From positions 15,968,760 through 16,032,759 of the forward strand of contig OY756969.1 of NCBI GenBank assembly GCA_963580455.1: a DNA stretch of 64,000 nucleotides, written 5' to 3'. Of this stretch, positions 1 through 13,200 are shown piece after piece; within the stretch, counting starts at the first letter, position 1; every line of letters starts with the position of its first letter. The translations under genes were made by a program, and so were the position numbers. Under the pieces are notes generated by a model, which was given only the letters and a program-made list of their open reading frames with translations, was not told the origin of the DNA and searched no databases. This DNA is from Euonymus europaeus. Taxonomy: Eukaryota > Streptophyta > Magnoliopsida > Celastrales > Celastraceae.

Positions 1-1376
1 GAAACGGGCAAGACAATAGAATTTACGATAGATGACGTGGGTGTGATGAGGTACAGAGGAAGATTATGTGTACCGGATGATGCGGAGATAAGGAAAGACA
101 TTTTAACAGAAGCTCACAATACCCCGTATTCTATCCACCCTAGAAGTACAAAAATGTACCGGGATTTGAAATTACATTATTGGTGGCCGGGAATGAAGAG
201 ACAGGTGGCGGAGTTTGTAGCTAAGTGTTTGACGTGTCAGCAGATCAAGGCAGAGCATCAAAGGTCGTCAGGCATGTTATTACCTTTGGAAATTCCTAGG
301 TGGAAGTGGGAGCACATTACAATGGACTTCATGTCGGGACTACCGAGGTCTGAAAAAGGAAATAATGCAATATGGGTGATTGTGGATCGGCTTACCAAGA
401 CGGCTCACTTTCTAGGGGTGAAGACTACATTTAGCATGAACCAGTATGCGGATTTGTACATGAGGGAAATAGTAAAACTACATAGGATTCCAGTTTCCAT
501 AGTGTCAGACCGTGACCCCAAGTTTACTTCGAAATTCTAGAACAGTTTCCATGGGGCAATGGGCACCAAGCTGGAATTTGGAACAGCTTTTCATCCAGAG
601 AGTGATGGGCAATCCGAGAGGGTGATACAGATAATGGAGGATATGTTAAGAGCATGTGTGATGGACTGGTCGGCAAAGTGGGAACGATATCTACCTCTAG
701 TCGAGTTTTCGTACAACAACAGCTATCAGACAAGCATTGGCATGGCTCCATACGAGGCATTATATGGACGAAAATGTAGGTCACCAGTACATTGGGACGA
801 AGTGGACGAGAGGAGATTCTTAGAAGGGCAACAAATTGGACTAGAGTAATACAAGAGACTAAGGATGTTATAGAGAAGGTTCGGGCCAGAATCAAAATAG
901 CGCAGAGCCGACAGAAGAGCTATGCAGATAGGAGAAGGAAGGAGTTAGAATTCGAGATTGGAGATCATGTGTTCCTAAAAATAGAACCTATGAAGGGAGT
1001 GATGAGGTTTGGAAGGAAAGGAAAGTTAAGTCCAAGATATATAGGGCTGTTTAAAATTCTTGATAAGGTGGGAGTTAGAGCATATCGATTAGCCTTACCC
1101 CCATCCTTGTTAGGTGCACATAATGTATTTCATATATCGATGATACAAAAATATATTGAAGATCCGAACCATATACTGAGCTACGAACCCTTGGAGCTTA
1201 CTCTAGATTTTTCCTATGAAGAAAAGCCGGTGGAGATTTTGGCAAAGGAGGTGAAGCAACTCAGAAATAAGGACATCGCACTTGTGAAGGTTCTTTGGAG
1301 GAATCAGAAAGTGGAAGAAGCTACTTGGGAAAGAGAAGATGACATGAAGGCCAAATATCCAGAATTATTTAGGTAA
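1..1376 (+). pseudogene. Ty3/gypsy chromovirus integrase, C-terminal part of pol (broken)
   Basis: This is the distal part of a gypsy polyprotein whose 5' part lies outside the window. It holds the HHCC zinc-binding module (EAH, IHP, CLTC between about 100 and 240), then the integrase core with first Asp in MDFMSGLP and second in SDRDPKF. A TAG at 538-540 replaces the Trp expected after SKF. The core resumes in the same region with TAFHPESDGQSER, which holds the catalytic Glu. A frameshift near 849 separates this from the C-terminal part (792-1376), which includes the GDHVFLK motif, the HNVFHIS motif and a chromodomain-like end (VLWRN, EEATWERE). Family organisation points to a Tekay/Del-type chromovirus. 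The nonsense codon and frameshift make it non-functional. Confidence 0.9.
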
Positions 1377-1398
1377 CAAATTTTGAGGACAAAATTTT

Positions 1399-1414
1399 TA
1401 TAACGGGGGAAGAC
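1399..1414 (+). other. Polypurine tract of the gypsy element
   Basis: A purine-rich run (ACGGGGGAAGAC) directly precedes the TGTAACACC start of the 3' LTR, the expected place for plus-strand priming. Confidence 0.7.
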
Positions 1415-2865
1415 TGTAACACCTCGAATTCGTAGTTGGCTATTAATTTAAAATAATAAAAAAGCATAAATAAATAATAATAAATAAATAAATTAGGATT
1501 TAGGAAATGTAAAACAATGTACCAATAGAAGGTATAATGGAAAGGGGTAGAGGTGGTGAGGGTAAAAAGGGTCAAAACAAACCCTAATTAAAATAATATA
1601 AAAAGCACGTATCTCGAGAGAAACAGAAAATCAACGGGCGAGAGGGAGAGAGAGGTAGCAGCGGCGACGGAAACTCCAGACCGGCGAAGGGGTGACGGTT
1701 TCCGGCGAATCTGGTATCATTGGAAAGAGGACATCGAGGGCAATGCGGTGGTAGCTTTTTCGTACGGAAAGAAGGAGGCAGCGCCGAGATACGGCAGGAA
1801 GAAGTACACGGCCACCGCACCTTTATCGCATCGATTCGACCAACACCGGTCACCGATCAGGTAACCACCGCAGCCATGGAGTTCACCGGATCATGGGCTT
1901 TAAGTGGAGGTCGGCGTGGGCGCTACCGCCTTCGGAATGGCGGCGACCCGTTTTCTGGTGAACGGGTCTGCTGACCATGCTGGGGAGGGGGAGGTCAACC
2001 GGGTCGACCCGACCCGGTCAGGGTGAGAACCCGGTTGACCCTAGGTGGTTGACCAGATTAATTAATTGATTAATTGGGTGTTTAAATTTTAATGGAATTG
2101 ATGGTGAATATTTATGTATTATAATATGCAGGAACCATTTCATTATAATTGAATTAGTGAGATAACGAAAGGGTGCCAAGTTAAGTAACGTTTCAACTGT
2201 GTCACGGAACTGTGTTATTAATTCTATATTACTGATTGAATTGTTTTAAATGTTATATATGCATTGAGTGATTATGACCGATGGTTTGATGATTAATGTG
2301 GATATATGAGAATGTGTTTATATTGAAGATCTACTGTTAGTTATCGGTTTTTGCAATTATGCATTGCATGGCATTTCATACTGCTAGGTTTATGTGATGG
2401 ATTAAATGGTTTTATAAACCTAGTATAACTGCTACAGGGAGGGTGTACTGTTAAAGTTATTGGTAATTGTTCATATGATTGGAAGGAAAAGAAAAGGATA
2501 TAATTCAGATACAGGAGAATGTTCTAAGGAAGGATATAAAGAGGAAATCCCGACCGGTTGCCCTGTAGCAGTTTACTAGAGTTAGGGGCCGTAATACTGG
2601 ATAAATGTTTTAAATTGGCTACATTTCTTAATAAAGAAGCTCATGTGCATCCATGCATAAAATGTTACTTGCTGAGCTTTGGCTCATAACGTTCCGTGAC
2701 GCAGGTGATGATGAGTATGCTGAAATTGCTGATGATGGTAATGGCGTGGATCCCCAGTGAGGCGCTCATGTCATGGTGGCTCGTTCAGGGAAATAGCTAG
2801 CTGAATAAATTATTTGAAGGGTTATGTTTGAATTTAAGTGTCAATAAATTGAGCAAAATATTTTT
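1415..2865 (+). repeat. 3' LTR of the gypsy chromovirus, right end unclear
   Basis: The LTR starts with TGTAACACCTCG 39 bp after the pol stop. A TATA-like AATATAAAA lies near 1594-1602, followed by a GC-rich leader. The part around 2660-2710 (GAGCTTTGGCTCA...GTTCCGTGACGCAG) matches the equivalent part of the solo LTRs at 28515-30419 and 38470-49886 read on the other strand, so all three belong to one LTR superfamily. Similarity fades after about 2800 and no TTACA end could be placed, so the LTR is probably truncated near 2865. Short ORFs inside it are not genes. Confidence 0.7.
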
Positions 2866-3752
2866 TCGAGCATAGAAAAATTACAAAAATTAGGAAATTA
2901 AATCTTAGGAATTTTAAATCCTTTCTGTAATTTTTGGAATTTTTTAGAGCCCACACGTGCCCAAATAGTCTCAGCCCAGCCCAAAAAAATTAGAATTCTA
3001 TTTTTTGAAATTCAAATAATAAAATTGGGCTTAAAAAACCAATCTGGCTTGAACCCAAAATCATGACGCAACTAAATTAGCTCCGTGGGTCGGGTATTCG
3101 ACCTAGATGCACGGTCCAAATGAGCGAGTAACGGCAACCCAGGCACGTGTAACACAAATGTTGCCTTTCCAGCCTTTTTTTTGGATCAATTTTTGAAACT
3201 TGATTTGTTCCGCCATCATGATCATGACTGTAGCATCCAATCATCTATCGGAGTTGATCTGTATGACACGTGTAGAGCACTCTCCACCATTTGAGAGTGA
3301 GAATCGTGAAGAACACTGTTCTTCAAGAACACAAAACCCAAAATTTTTAAAGAAACATTTTGATCCGATTCAAAATTTAAATGTTACATATCTTTACAAC
3401 CAATTATCCAAATTAAGCATAGAATATACCGTTTGAAAGATTTTGACAAGAGGATTCCAACCATGCAAAATTTTTGACAAAAAACCTTTTGGTTCAAAAG
3501 CATATAGCATACAAAGTTTCGGGTACATTCAGTTAGGGTTACAATTTTCTCTCTTTACACTATGTGTTTAGGTCCAAAATCTTAAGCATACATTTAGCAT
3601 AAATATAAGTATTTTCATGCAAAATTTCATCCAAAAAAACATATGATTCATCATAGTTTTCACAAAATTGAAAAAATAAGCATACTTTATGAAAAGAAAG
3701 CATGCTTCCTATGAACGAAACACCTAGCATGGTGACTAATACTAACCTCAAC
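2866..3752. other. No gene; probable internal leader of a minus-strand retroelement
   Basis: No coding region is recognisable. The position immediately downstream, on the minus strand, of a primer-binding site at 3753-3763 suggests that this is untranslated leader of a retroelement lacking coding capacity nearby. The short ORFs here show no family motif. Confidence 0.35.
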
Positions 3753-3763
3753 CTCTGATACCA
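3753..3763 (-). other. Primer-binding site (initiator tRNA-Met type)
   Basis: On the minus strand this reads TGGTATCAGAG, the usual plant retrotransposon site complementary to the 3' end of initiator tRNA-Met. It lies one base from a TG/CA LTR boundary at 3765. Confidence 0.75.
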
Positions 3764-3764
3764 A

Positions 3765-4250
3765 TGTAGGAATTATATATATATATATATATATATATAC
3801 AATTATACTTCCTTGATTAGGATTTCTAAACGGAAAAATCTCACAATGCAAAGGTCGATGGATGCTAATCAAAAGGATAACACCATGAATTTCACCCTTC
3901 AAGAGCCCCTTACTGATCTCTCAACACACACCTATATTCTTGATATTTTTAGTGTCCTTTGTTACAGAGATTGTCACCCTATTTATAGTAGATGAGTCAT
4001 ATCATCTTTGGAACTCTCTTAAAGTCTAACAGTACACTTTAGAGGATGATGAAATAATATGAACAATTAAACCTTAAAACTTCCAAAGGACCTAAACCCT
4101 AAACTATAAACTGCAATGGGGAAATACAAATGTTCCCATTAACTTTTCATTTGAGTCTCACCCATATTAAATAAAAGTTGTCCCACATATATACTTATCC
4201 ACATTAGCAAACATGTCTCTCAATACAGCCACATCAGTAAAATTCATCTT
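3765..4250 (-). repeat. LTR of a minus-strand retroelement (outer end approximate)
   Basis: Read on the minus strand this LTR ends in TTCCTACA next to the primer-binding site. An (AT)n tract occupies 3774-3799, and a minus-strand TATA box lies at 3980-3987 (TATAAATA). The outer boundary could not be fixed; 4250 is a guess. A diverged repeat of about 85 bp (GAGTCTCACC...CTACATCAGCAAA) continues to about 4410. No pol region is attached. Confidence 0.5.
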
Positions 4251-4410
4251 CCAATACAATTTTTTTCATTTTCCAAAATTCTAGCTACTAACATTCTATT
4301 CTTCCATCATTTTCCCGCTAAAATTGATATTGAGTCTCACCTTTATTACCTAAAAGCCAAGTCACATACTCAGCTACATCAGCAAAACACATCTCTTAAT
4401 ACATCCACAT

Positions 4411-6875
4411 TCTCATACATTATTCCCTCTCCCTTGATTTCTTACCACTAAACTATATATGTATACATTATATATATATACACTAGTTTCAAGCTCGGAC
4501 TTTGCTACAATTTTCTTGTCGATGTTTTGTGGTTTGGGTATTTGTTTTGGTATTTTTTTGGTAATTTTTTTGATATTTATTAACTTGAAATAGAATATTA
4601 TCATGAATAGAAGTACTACAGTGTTAACTGATAATTACACTGTTATGTGCTTTATGTAAAATGATAAATGTTTCTATTAGTTAGTGCGGAATTGATGAAT
4701 AATTTTAAGATAATAACATACTTTAATTATATTTACATCGAGGGTGCTATAGCTTAACCTTTACATAGCCACCATGAACAAAAAATGGCTCAACTTATAG
4801 ACTTGCTAGGTTTCGTCTAAATCTCAAACTAGGTAATTCATAACCAAAATAAAGGATCCACTGATATCCTATCCTATATGTGCATATCCCTTTATAATAG
4901 GGGGTTTGATATCAATCTATACTATTAACAACATGAGATGCTTTCAAAATACAAGCTCCATAATATGTAAACTATATACCTTGCGTTACTTTCTTGCACA
5001 ACCATCTTCTCTTCCATTGAGTTAACTATTTCTTTCATAGCGAATATATTGTAGTTGAAGGTTTCATTGTCATTCACAAACTTTTGCATACCTGTGCTAG
5101 TGCTGGGATTTTTCTTGAATAGTTGCAGAGCATCTAAAGACAAGGTATGGAGTTGAAATGCATACTAGTCAAGTGTGCTGACTATGTTATCTGACTCATT
5201 TGTTGGATTATTATATGGGTGATTGTTATCCACAACTATCAAACCTGCATACACAATGCCATATATGTCTTAAGTTGCTTTGTCTAGGTCTTTGATGTAT
5301 GCTATGTAGCCTTCTTTCCTCTCTTGGATAAAATCTTGTATTATTGCAATGTGCAACAAGATAATCTTTCTCATCAGTTTGTTTGTTTTCTTCTTATGTT
5401 CCTTGGGTTTTCGTCTATGGTTAGGTTTACTAATTTAGAAAACTTTGCAATTTCCAGTCGATAGCTCTTTCCAGTGCGTCCTTTTACTTGACTATTATCT
5501 CAGCATTGTTGACAAAATGTACCAGCTTAGATTTTTTGCTCTTGTGACCGCGTCTTCTAGGTGGGTAGCTAACTAGTACAAACCTTTCAAGATGTTTTCA
5601 TCTCCTCTGCCAATGATAATATTTGCATCTAGTTTTTTTTCCAGAGTTGTTGCTAACATGTTTGTTGTCATGATGTATGGCTTGTAATCCGTTGAATGCA
5701 TAATCATTAGGCGTGTTTTGAGATATGATTCTAATGCCACAGTTAAAGCATTTTGAACGATGAGGTACTTGTTAAACTATAAAATCCTTGAATGTAGATG
5801 TTTGCTTTTGCATGATTGAGTGGCTAAATATTTTGGAATTTGTTTTCAAGCTTCGTATTATGATTCATCATTACAATTGTTTGAACAGATTTTATGAGAG
5901 TTAAGCAGTTGTTAGAAGATTCAATTCTCATAATCAATTAAAGAAGTGTTGTTCCATAAGTGCAGTATAGATCCGCCTAAATTTCATGTATAGAATTAAT
6001 TAATATGTAATTAGTTTCTTAAAGTGAGAATCTAGCTCATGTATGTGTATTAAAGAACCATTTAAAGACTGTCTAGTCTAGGTTGATCATTCGTTGAACA
6101 ATCAAGAGTTTATGAACAACCATCAATGAACCTTTTACAAACTAATTTATTCTAGAGTCATTATCATCTAAACTATCTGTAGTTATTATTTTTTATCCTA
6201 AATAGAAACTTAAATGAGAGAGGGAACATTTTATTATAAACAGTTTTATTTACATACAATACAATAGAGTGTTTAGATTATCCTCTTGTTTGCCTAACTT
6301 CATATAAATCCCAATATTTCACATTGTTCCATGAATATTCAAATGTGCACAAAATTAATCTTCTAGATGCCCATCTGTACAACTACTACATCCATCATAA
6401 GTCGGCTTTTCTATTAGCAACATCAATGTAAGTTAAGGGCAATATTTAAACATAGGTATCATCATTACCCTAGTCTTCAACTAGTTTCTTTCCCAATTAC
6501 CTTTCGTTGTTCATCTTGACCACATTTGCGTCATCGAGTTATGCATTTGAGTGTCTATAGTAATAAACATTTGTTGTGAGACTGTAGTTGGTAGGGTGTT
6601 ATTCACATGTTATAATATTTTTTTTCTTTCAATTAACAATGTATCTAACTGGCTCTTGTAGTTCGAATGTATATTCTAACCTTGGCCTTTTGCTCTTATA
6701 ATTATCATCAGCATTTTTCTTTTTTCCTCTATTGTCCACCATAGCTGCATCTTTTCCTATATAAATAGCTGGTGAGTCTTAACCAGCATACTGAGAGACA
6801 TTATAAATATTGTTTGTAATCGATGGTTGGCCTCAAATCTCAAGAGACATATCGTGTAGATGTACATTTGAGACA
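4411..6875. other. No recognisable gene; one possible minus-strand exon at 4970-5143
   Basis: Most of this stretch is AT-rich non-coding DNA. A minus-strand open segment at 4970-5143 has coding-like composition (LSLDALQLFKKNP...MKEIVNSMEEKMVV), but I do not recognise a family. A second weak minus-strand segment lies at 5530-5740. Either could be an eroded gene remnant next to the RPA-like pseudogene. Confidence 0.25.
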
Positions 6876-8420
6876 TTATGTCAACTCTGTACGATTTGAA
6901 TCTCGGTCGTTGATTGAATTGATGAAGTTGCATATTTTCCCTCTTAGTTGTTCCATTGCTGGTGAGATAGCATCTTTTTTTGAACTTGGGAGCTCAGACA
7001 AATTGGATGCTAATATCTTGATGAGATTTTTCACAAGCTTGCCCAACATGAAAATTTTTATTATTGCTTGGAATTTGTCATAACTACACGTACTTTGTAC
7101 ATAAAAGAAAAAATTAATCTGCCAAAAATATATTCCAAAACTAATTGTTGTTGTAGTACACTTTAGTATTTTGATGCATAAAGAATTTACCATGTTATGG
7201 GCAGGTTTGAAATTGACCCACACGCCCTCCATAACAGTACTTCATTATAAGTTGATACTACACTTTTGCATTTTGCACATGTGTTATATCATTGCCTCAC
7301 AACTTCTTGTTCTGTTTTTCCAAATTTCGCATTGAACTTGAGTTTTCAATGGGGTTTAGTATTTTGATACATTTTTCACAAGCACGGTTACTTTGTAACT
7401 CATGCAAAAAATTAATCAGCCAAAGTTATATTCCAAAACTAATTGTTGTTGTAATACACTTTATTATTTTGATACACAAATGAATTTACCATGCTATGGG
7501 CACGTTTGAAATTCGCCCACACGTCCTACATGACAGTACTCCATTACAAGTTGATATTTTACTTTTGCATTTTGGACATACGTTGTACCACCATCCTTGA
7601 AAGATATCTATGTTTATTATCACAATCTCACAACTGTATTTCTTCTTCTTTTTTACAAATTTTGCATTGAACTTTATGCTTGTAATTTTTTGTTGAGTGT
7701 GTGGTGAGCTCGACTGGCCCCATTCTTCCTTTTGTGATATCAGCAACTAGTAACTGTTGTTCAAAATTTGATTCCTACATCAGGATTTTTTGGAGCATGA
7801 ATGAAAAATGTAGTTTTTATTAGAAGAGAGAAAATTGTGCGTCTACTTATTGGTTTTGGAAGTCCTCAACCTCTGGAATTTTGAGATTTAGATATGTTCT
7901 TGTTGCGAATGAGCTTGATAGCGAGCGTTGTATCAAATATTTAAGGAAATATGATTAGTGTGATAAACATTTTAGAATGTAATAATGTAGGGGTTGCAGC
8001 TACATTAAGATCATAATTATCAAAAGTAATAGTTTGATCATATAATTTGTGTCATGTGGTTATTCCTAAAAACATTTTGTGGTTATAGAATAAGAAAGTT
8101 TATTTAATTTATAAATGGGAGTAGAACAAAACCTTTATATGCCATCAAAGTCAAAGATGATAATATTGCGATGACTGGTTTGTCTTTTGGTTGCTTTTGA
8201 AATTCTTGTTTTGTAAATCCTTTGGCTATCACCCCACATAATGAACCTTAAGCCAAAATAAGTTACATTATTTGCAAATTATTTTTTTAATGATTCTTTG
8301 TTGTGTGTGTTACCTTGTTCTTTGTAATTCCAGATTCTGTAAAGGGATGATCTCCCATTGACATATGTATCCTTTAGCTCTCTAATAGACATCAAATAGC
8401 TAAGGAAATCTAAAAAACAA
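6876..8420 (-). pseudogene. RPA70-like single-stranded DNA-binding protein, decayed
   Basis: Pieces of a replication protein A large-subunit-like protein lie in the expected order on the minus strand. First comes RELKDTYVNGRS (about 8340-8410). Next is an OB-fold end with WGVIAKGF and KPVIAILSSLTLMAYKG (about 8120-8240). A zinc ribbon follows (7486-7600: CPKC, then CRTC, ending VPIAW), then a second zinc ribbon (about 7190-7290), then the DBD-C-like FMLG..KLVKNLIKILASNL segment (6880-7080). Stops and frame changes separate the pieces. In plants such genes occur both as host RPA1 paralogues and as cargo of Helitrons; no Helitron ends were identified, so the origin is open. Confidence 0.6.
7086..7597. 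repeat. Tandem direct duplication of the RPA zinc-ribbon segment
   Basis: About 7086-7293 and 7383-7597 are diverged direct copies, offset by about 300 bp. They share TTCCAAAACTAATTGTTG, the AATTTACCATG(C/T)TATGGGCA block and TTTTGCATTTTG. On the minus strand each encodes the same zinc-ribbon end. Confidence 0.7.
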
Positions 8421-10216
8421 ATAACATTGATGAACGAAAGATTTCTAAAATTCTTATAGTTTTGTTTTTATTAGTAGTACCATTATACTTGTAAGGAAAA
8501 CATCAATGTGTATTCTTGAGTCCAACATTTCTTCATCTATGAAGTTGAAGCAGGAAAATGGAATTGTTGCAGCTGGGTCATCCAATTATCTCACTATAGT
8601 CTATGTACCAATTCTAGTGATATTTGTTCGAAAAAATGGTGGTGAACCACCATTTTACCAATAATTAATTGTAACTAATTGAGTATTAATTGAATGTAAT
8701 TTAATGGGTTCTAATCATCAATATGAATACTAGATATTGGAGTTGAAAGTTGTCCAAAACCATTTTTTGGTTGAATGGAAATTGACTCCAAAATGGTCAT
8801 GTTAGACATGATATATTAAGTGCAAAATAATAGAAATGTTGAAATCCCACATTGAAGAATTGTGTTGTGTGACTTGCGCTTATAAATTGAAGTGTTGGAT
8901 GTAAGACTTGGGCCCAACGACAACCAAGCTTTTGTGAGGGAGAGAGACTCTACATCATGGGCTGGGGCTCACTAAAACACACACTCGCGCGCTGCCCCGC
9001 CCCGCCCCGCCCCACCTGGTCAAGCACAAGCTCGGGCTCTTGCTTACGTAACCTATCTGAACTTAATCTTTTTCACTAGCCCACTATCCAAGTTTGTTGA
9101 ATGTGGGCATGAGGCTTATTCAAATTAGCTATTACAATTTTAATTTTTTTTTATTACTAGTCTGTTACATAATTTATTTGGCTATCCCTGATTTTTATGG
9201 TCAGTTTTCTAACTAGGTTCTACTATAAATAGTAGCCTAGGAATAGAGAAAAAAAGACAAGTCTAGGAAAATTTCTTCCCGTCGAAACTCTTTTCTTCTT
9301 CCTTCTTCCCAGCCGAATTTCTGATTTTGAGAGGGCATTCAATTATTGGCTCGAACGAGCTTGCCGGTATATTTGTGTTATCTACCGGTGCAAGGAAGTG
9401 TTGTATCTTGGGATTTGTTTGTTTGCTTTACCATTGACACCAATGGCTAGGGCATTTCACCTTAAGGAGATTTGTGGGTCGCATACCTCACGTCAATATC
9501 GTGTTTTCGTTCCAATATGGTCTTTGGTAACTTCAGTTCTCTTTGAATTCTATATATGATATATTGTTCATCGTCTTATATTTGATTATTCATGAAATAA
9601 ACAGTTTGTTTTTAATTATATTGATAATTGTTTAATTTATATATATCCTTTAATTGAGTATCATTACATGCGTTAAAAACTAAAGATACTATTCAATTTT
9701 CAAACTGACAATTGATTACTAGTGCACATTTATTGACTCATATGCATGCATTACTTTAAAAGTACAAATATATTTCAAATACTGTATATGCATGCTACTA
9801 TGCATTTCGTGCTTTTATGATAACATTGCTTTTATAGATACAAGACATAATATATAGTTGCTTATAAAAGATAATTGTTATTCAACTTGACTTTGCATGT
9901 TAGAACAATTCACACGTGTATGTCTACAAACCATACAAATTTGCTATATTAAGTTATTGAATTAATTATTATTTTAACTATATATGTTGGTACATAACTT
10001 GTCACATTTTATTTGTGATTTAGAATTATGGTATCTTGGAAAGTTTTGTCTAGGAAAGAGGTTACCTAATCGCGCTCTCTATTATTTGGAAGGCCCCCTC
10101 TTTCCTGGGAACCCAACCTAGTTGCTAATTTTCTAAGTCACAAATTTATTTGACATGGTATATACCTTAAGGTGGTTTAATAGCTTCCATAATGTTTGTT
10201 GTGATTTTATTATAAT
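8421..10216 (+). other. Probable 5' region (LTR and leader) of the copia element downstream
   Basis: No gene is present. A TATA-like CTTATAAATT lies near 8879, a (CCCCG)n tract at 8995-9014, and a stronger TATA box at 9224-9231 (TATAAATA), followed by a pyrimidine-rich leader (TCTTTTCTTCTTCC). A possible 3' splice site (TTGTATTGCAG) lies at about 10245, just before the gag start. LTR borders and a primer-binding site could not be placed. Confidence 0.4.
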
Positions 10217-10252
10217 TTGATTACTCACTACAGTATTTGTATTGCAGTGAAA

Positions 10253-13200
10253 GATGGAAAAATTCAACAAGCATACAATGAGTTACCCAGCATCCCTAGT
10301 GGAGGTGATGAGAATGCTCTTGGGGTTGTGAACCTAGGTGGCGTGGCTGCTCCTAATGGAAGTATGCCTATGGCTGCTCCTGTTGGAGGCATGTCTGTTG
10401 CTGCTGCAACCATTGGAATCAGGAACAATGTTCCTATGAAAAACAAGGTGGTTCCTATAATTCCCTCTGAAAAGTCGGAAAAGTTCAAGGGCATTGATTT
10501 CAAAAGGTGATAACAAAATATGCACTTTTACTAGACTACCTTGAATCATGCTAGATACATGACGAAAAAGTGTCCTACCCTTCTGGAGGGTGATTCGGAC
10601 TCAACGACTATGGCAACAGTGCATGCCTAGAAAGATGGAGAATACATATGTAGAAATTAGTCCTTGGAGGACTAGCTGACGACCTGTATAATGTATATTG
10701 TGGCATACCTTCAGCCAAGGAGCTATGGAGTTCTTTGGAAAAGAAATACAAGAGTGAAGATGCTGGAACCAAGAAATTTTTGGTGGCCAAATTTCTAGAC
10801 TTCAAGATGGTGGATGGCAAGTTTGTTGTCAGTCAGGCTGAAGACTACCAACTGATTCTGCATGACGTACTAGCAGAAGTGATGACTCTAAGTTAGTCTT
10901 TCCAAGTGGCAGTACTCGTTGAGAAGTTGCCCCCTGGTTGGCTGGATTTTAAGAGTTACTTGAAGCACAAGCGCAAAGAAATTAAAATGGAGGATTTAAT
11001 AGTCCGTCTCCGAATTGAGGAAGACAATCAGAAGAAGATGACACCTCCTAAAGAACCCAAGGCCAACCTAGTGGAAACTTTCAAACCCAAGACTGATGGG
11101 AAACGAAGAGGGAGTACCAAGCTAAGGAAAAGTGGAAGGAACAACCATAGAAGTTCTAGGGTACTGGCTTTATCTGTGACAAACTTAGACATCGAGCAAA
11201 GGATTATAGAAAATGTCCTAACAAGAAGAAGGACAAGGACAAAGACAAGGACAAGGCCAAGGCTAAAGGCAAGGGAAAATCTACGAAGCAAGATCACCTA
11301 GTTGAATAGAGTGACGATGAAGAAATTCTGGCTGATGTAGTCACCCAAGTAAACTTGGTGACTAACACCAAAGACTGTTGGGTAGACAGTGATACAACCA
11401 AACACATCTGCATCGATAAGGACCTCTTCACATCTTATGAGAAGAAGGATTATGGAGAGAAGATTTACGTGGCTAACTCTGCTCAAGCCACTATTGAAGG
11501 AACTGGAGAGCTTATTTTGATGTTCACCTAAGGTAGAAAGCTCGCATTGGGAGATGCACTACATGTCCCAGAGATTTGTAAGAATCTAATATCTGTGCCT
11601 GTGATGATAAGCAAGGGATTCAAAAATTGTATTTGAATCCGATAAATTTGTAGTTTCCAAGGATGGAACTTATGTGGGGAAGGGGTATACAAGATGGGTT
11701 TTTTAAGGCCAACATTGCTGTAATTGATAAAACAGGAAATTTTTGTACCCATAAAAACTGTTATGAATAATGAGGAATCTTCAATTTACATTGTTGTCTC
11801 TTCATACTTATGGCATGGTAGATTAGGACGTGTAAACTATGGTACAATGAAGAAGTTGGCAAACACAGGTTTAATCCCCAAATTTAATTTGGATGTCAAC
11901 CATAAATGTGAAACATGTGTTGAAGTAAATTTGCCAAGAAACCTTTTCACACAATTGGAAGAAGTATTGAGCCTCTAGCATTAATCTTTATGCGACTTGA
12001 AATTTGTTCAAAGTAGGGGTAGAAAGAAGTATTTCATTACATTCATCGATGATTATACACGATATTTCTATGTTTATTTGTTAACTAGCAAAAATGAAGC
12101 AATATCAAGTATAAAAATGAAGTTGAGAATCAAATTGGCAAAAAGATTAAGGCACTAAGTTTGGATAGGGGAGGAGAATATTATTCTGCTCTCTTTGATG
12201 AGTTATGTACTGGGTTTGAAATTATTCACCAAACAACAACACCTTATACACCTCAGCCAAATAGAATTGTTGAAAGAAAGAATAAAACTTTAAAATAAAT
12301 GGTTAATTCCATGTTAATAAGTTCTGGACTACCACAAAACTTGTGGGGGGAAGCAGTGCTAATTGCTAATAAAAATTTTAACAAAATGCCCCACAAGAAA
12401 AAAGGTAGTATTCCATATGAGATGTGGAATAAGAGACCACCCCTTTCAAATACTTGAAAGTGTGGGGGTGCCTAGCTAAGGTGGCAGTACCTCCACCTAA
12501 GAAAGTCAAACTCGAACCTAAAACTATGGATTGCATATCTTTTGGGTATGCTCAAAATAGTAGTACATTTAGAGTTTTGGTACACAAATCTAAGATAGAT
12601 GATATCGATGTAAATACTATCATGGAAACGAGAGATGTGAAATTCTTTGACGAAATATTTCCTTGCAAACGAATTGAAACTTCTCAGAAAAGGAATAGAG
12701 ATTCCGATTCTAAGAACGAACAAAACGGTGAACTAGAGGTTGATAAACCAAGAAGGAGTAAGAGACCAAAAGTCTAAAATTCCTTTGGTCCTGAATTTTT
12801 AACATATATCTGGAAACAGAGACTCACACATTCAAGGAAGCAATGTCAACACCGGATGCTCCATTATGGAAAGAAGTTGTAGAAATAGAATCTATCCTAA
12901 GTAACCGTACTTGGGAATTGGTTGATCTACCACCCGGGAATAAGCCAATTGGATGTAAATGGATCTTCATAAACAAAAACTTAAAGCTGACGGATCCATA
13001 GATACTACAAAGCAAGGCTTGTAACCAAAGGGTTTAGACAAAACAAGGGTGTAGAGTACTTTGATACTTATTCACCAGTCACGAGAATTACATCTATTCA
13101 GATGTTAATTTATATAGCCTCGCTATATGAATTGATGATTCACCAAATGAATGTTAAAACCATATTCTTAAATGGTAAACTCGATGAGGAAATCTATATG

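Noticed and set aside
1584..1974. ORFs in the GC-rich part of the first LTR
   Set aside because: They lie in LTR leader sequence, as do similar ORFs at 29723-30125 in a solo LTR; no family motif.
3200..3436. 78-codon plus-strand ORF
   Set aside because: Lies in apparent retroelement leader DNA, with no motif and no splice context.
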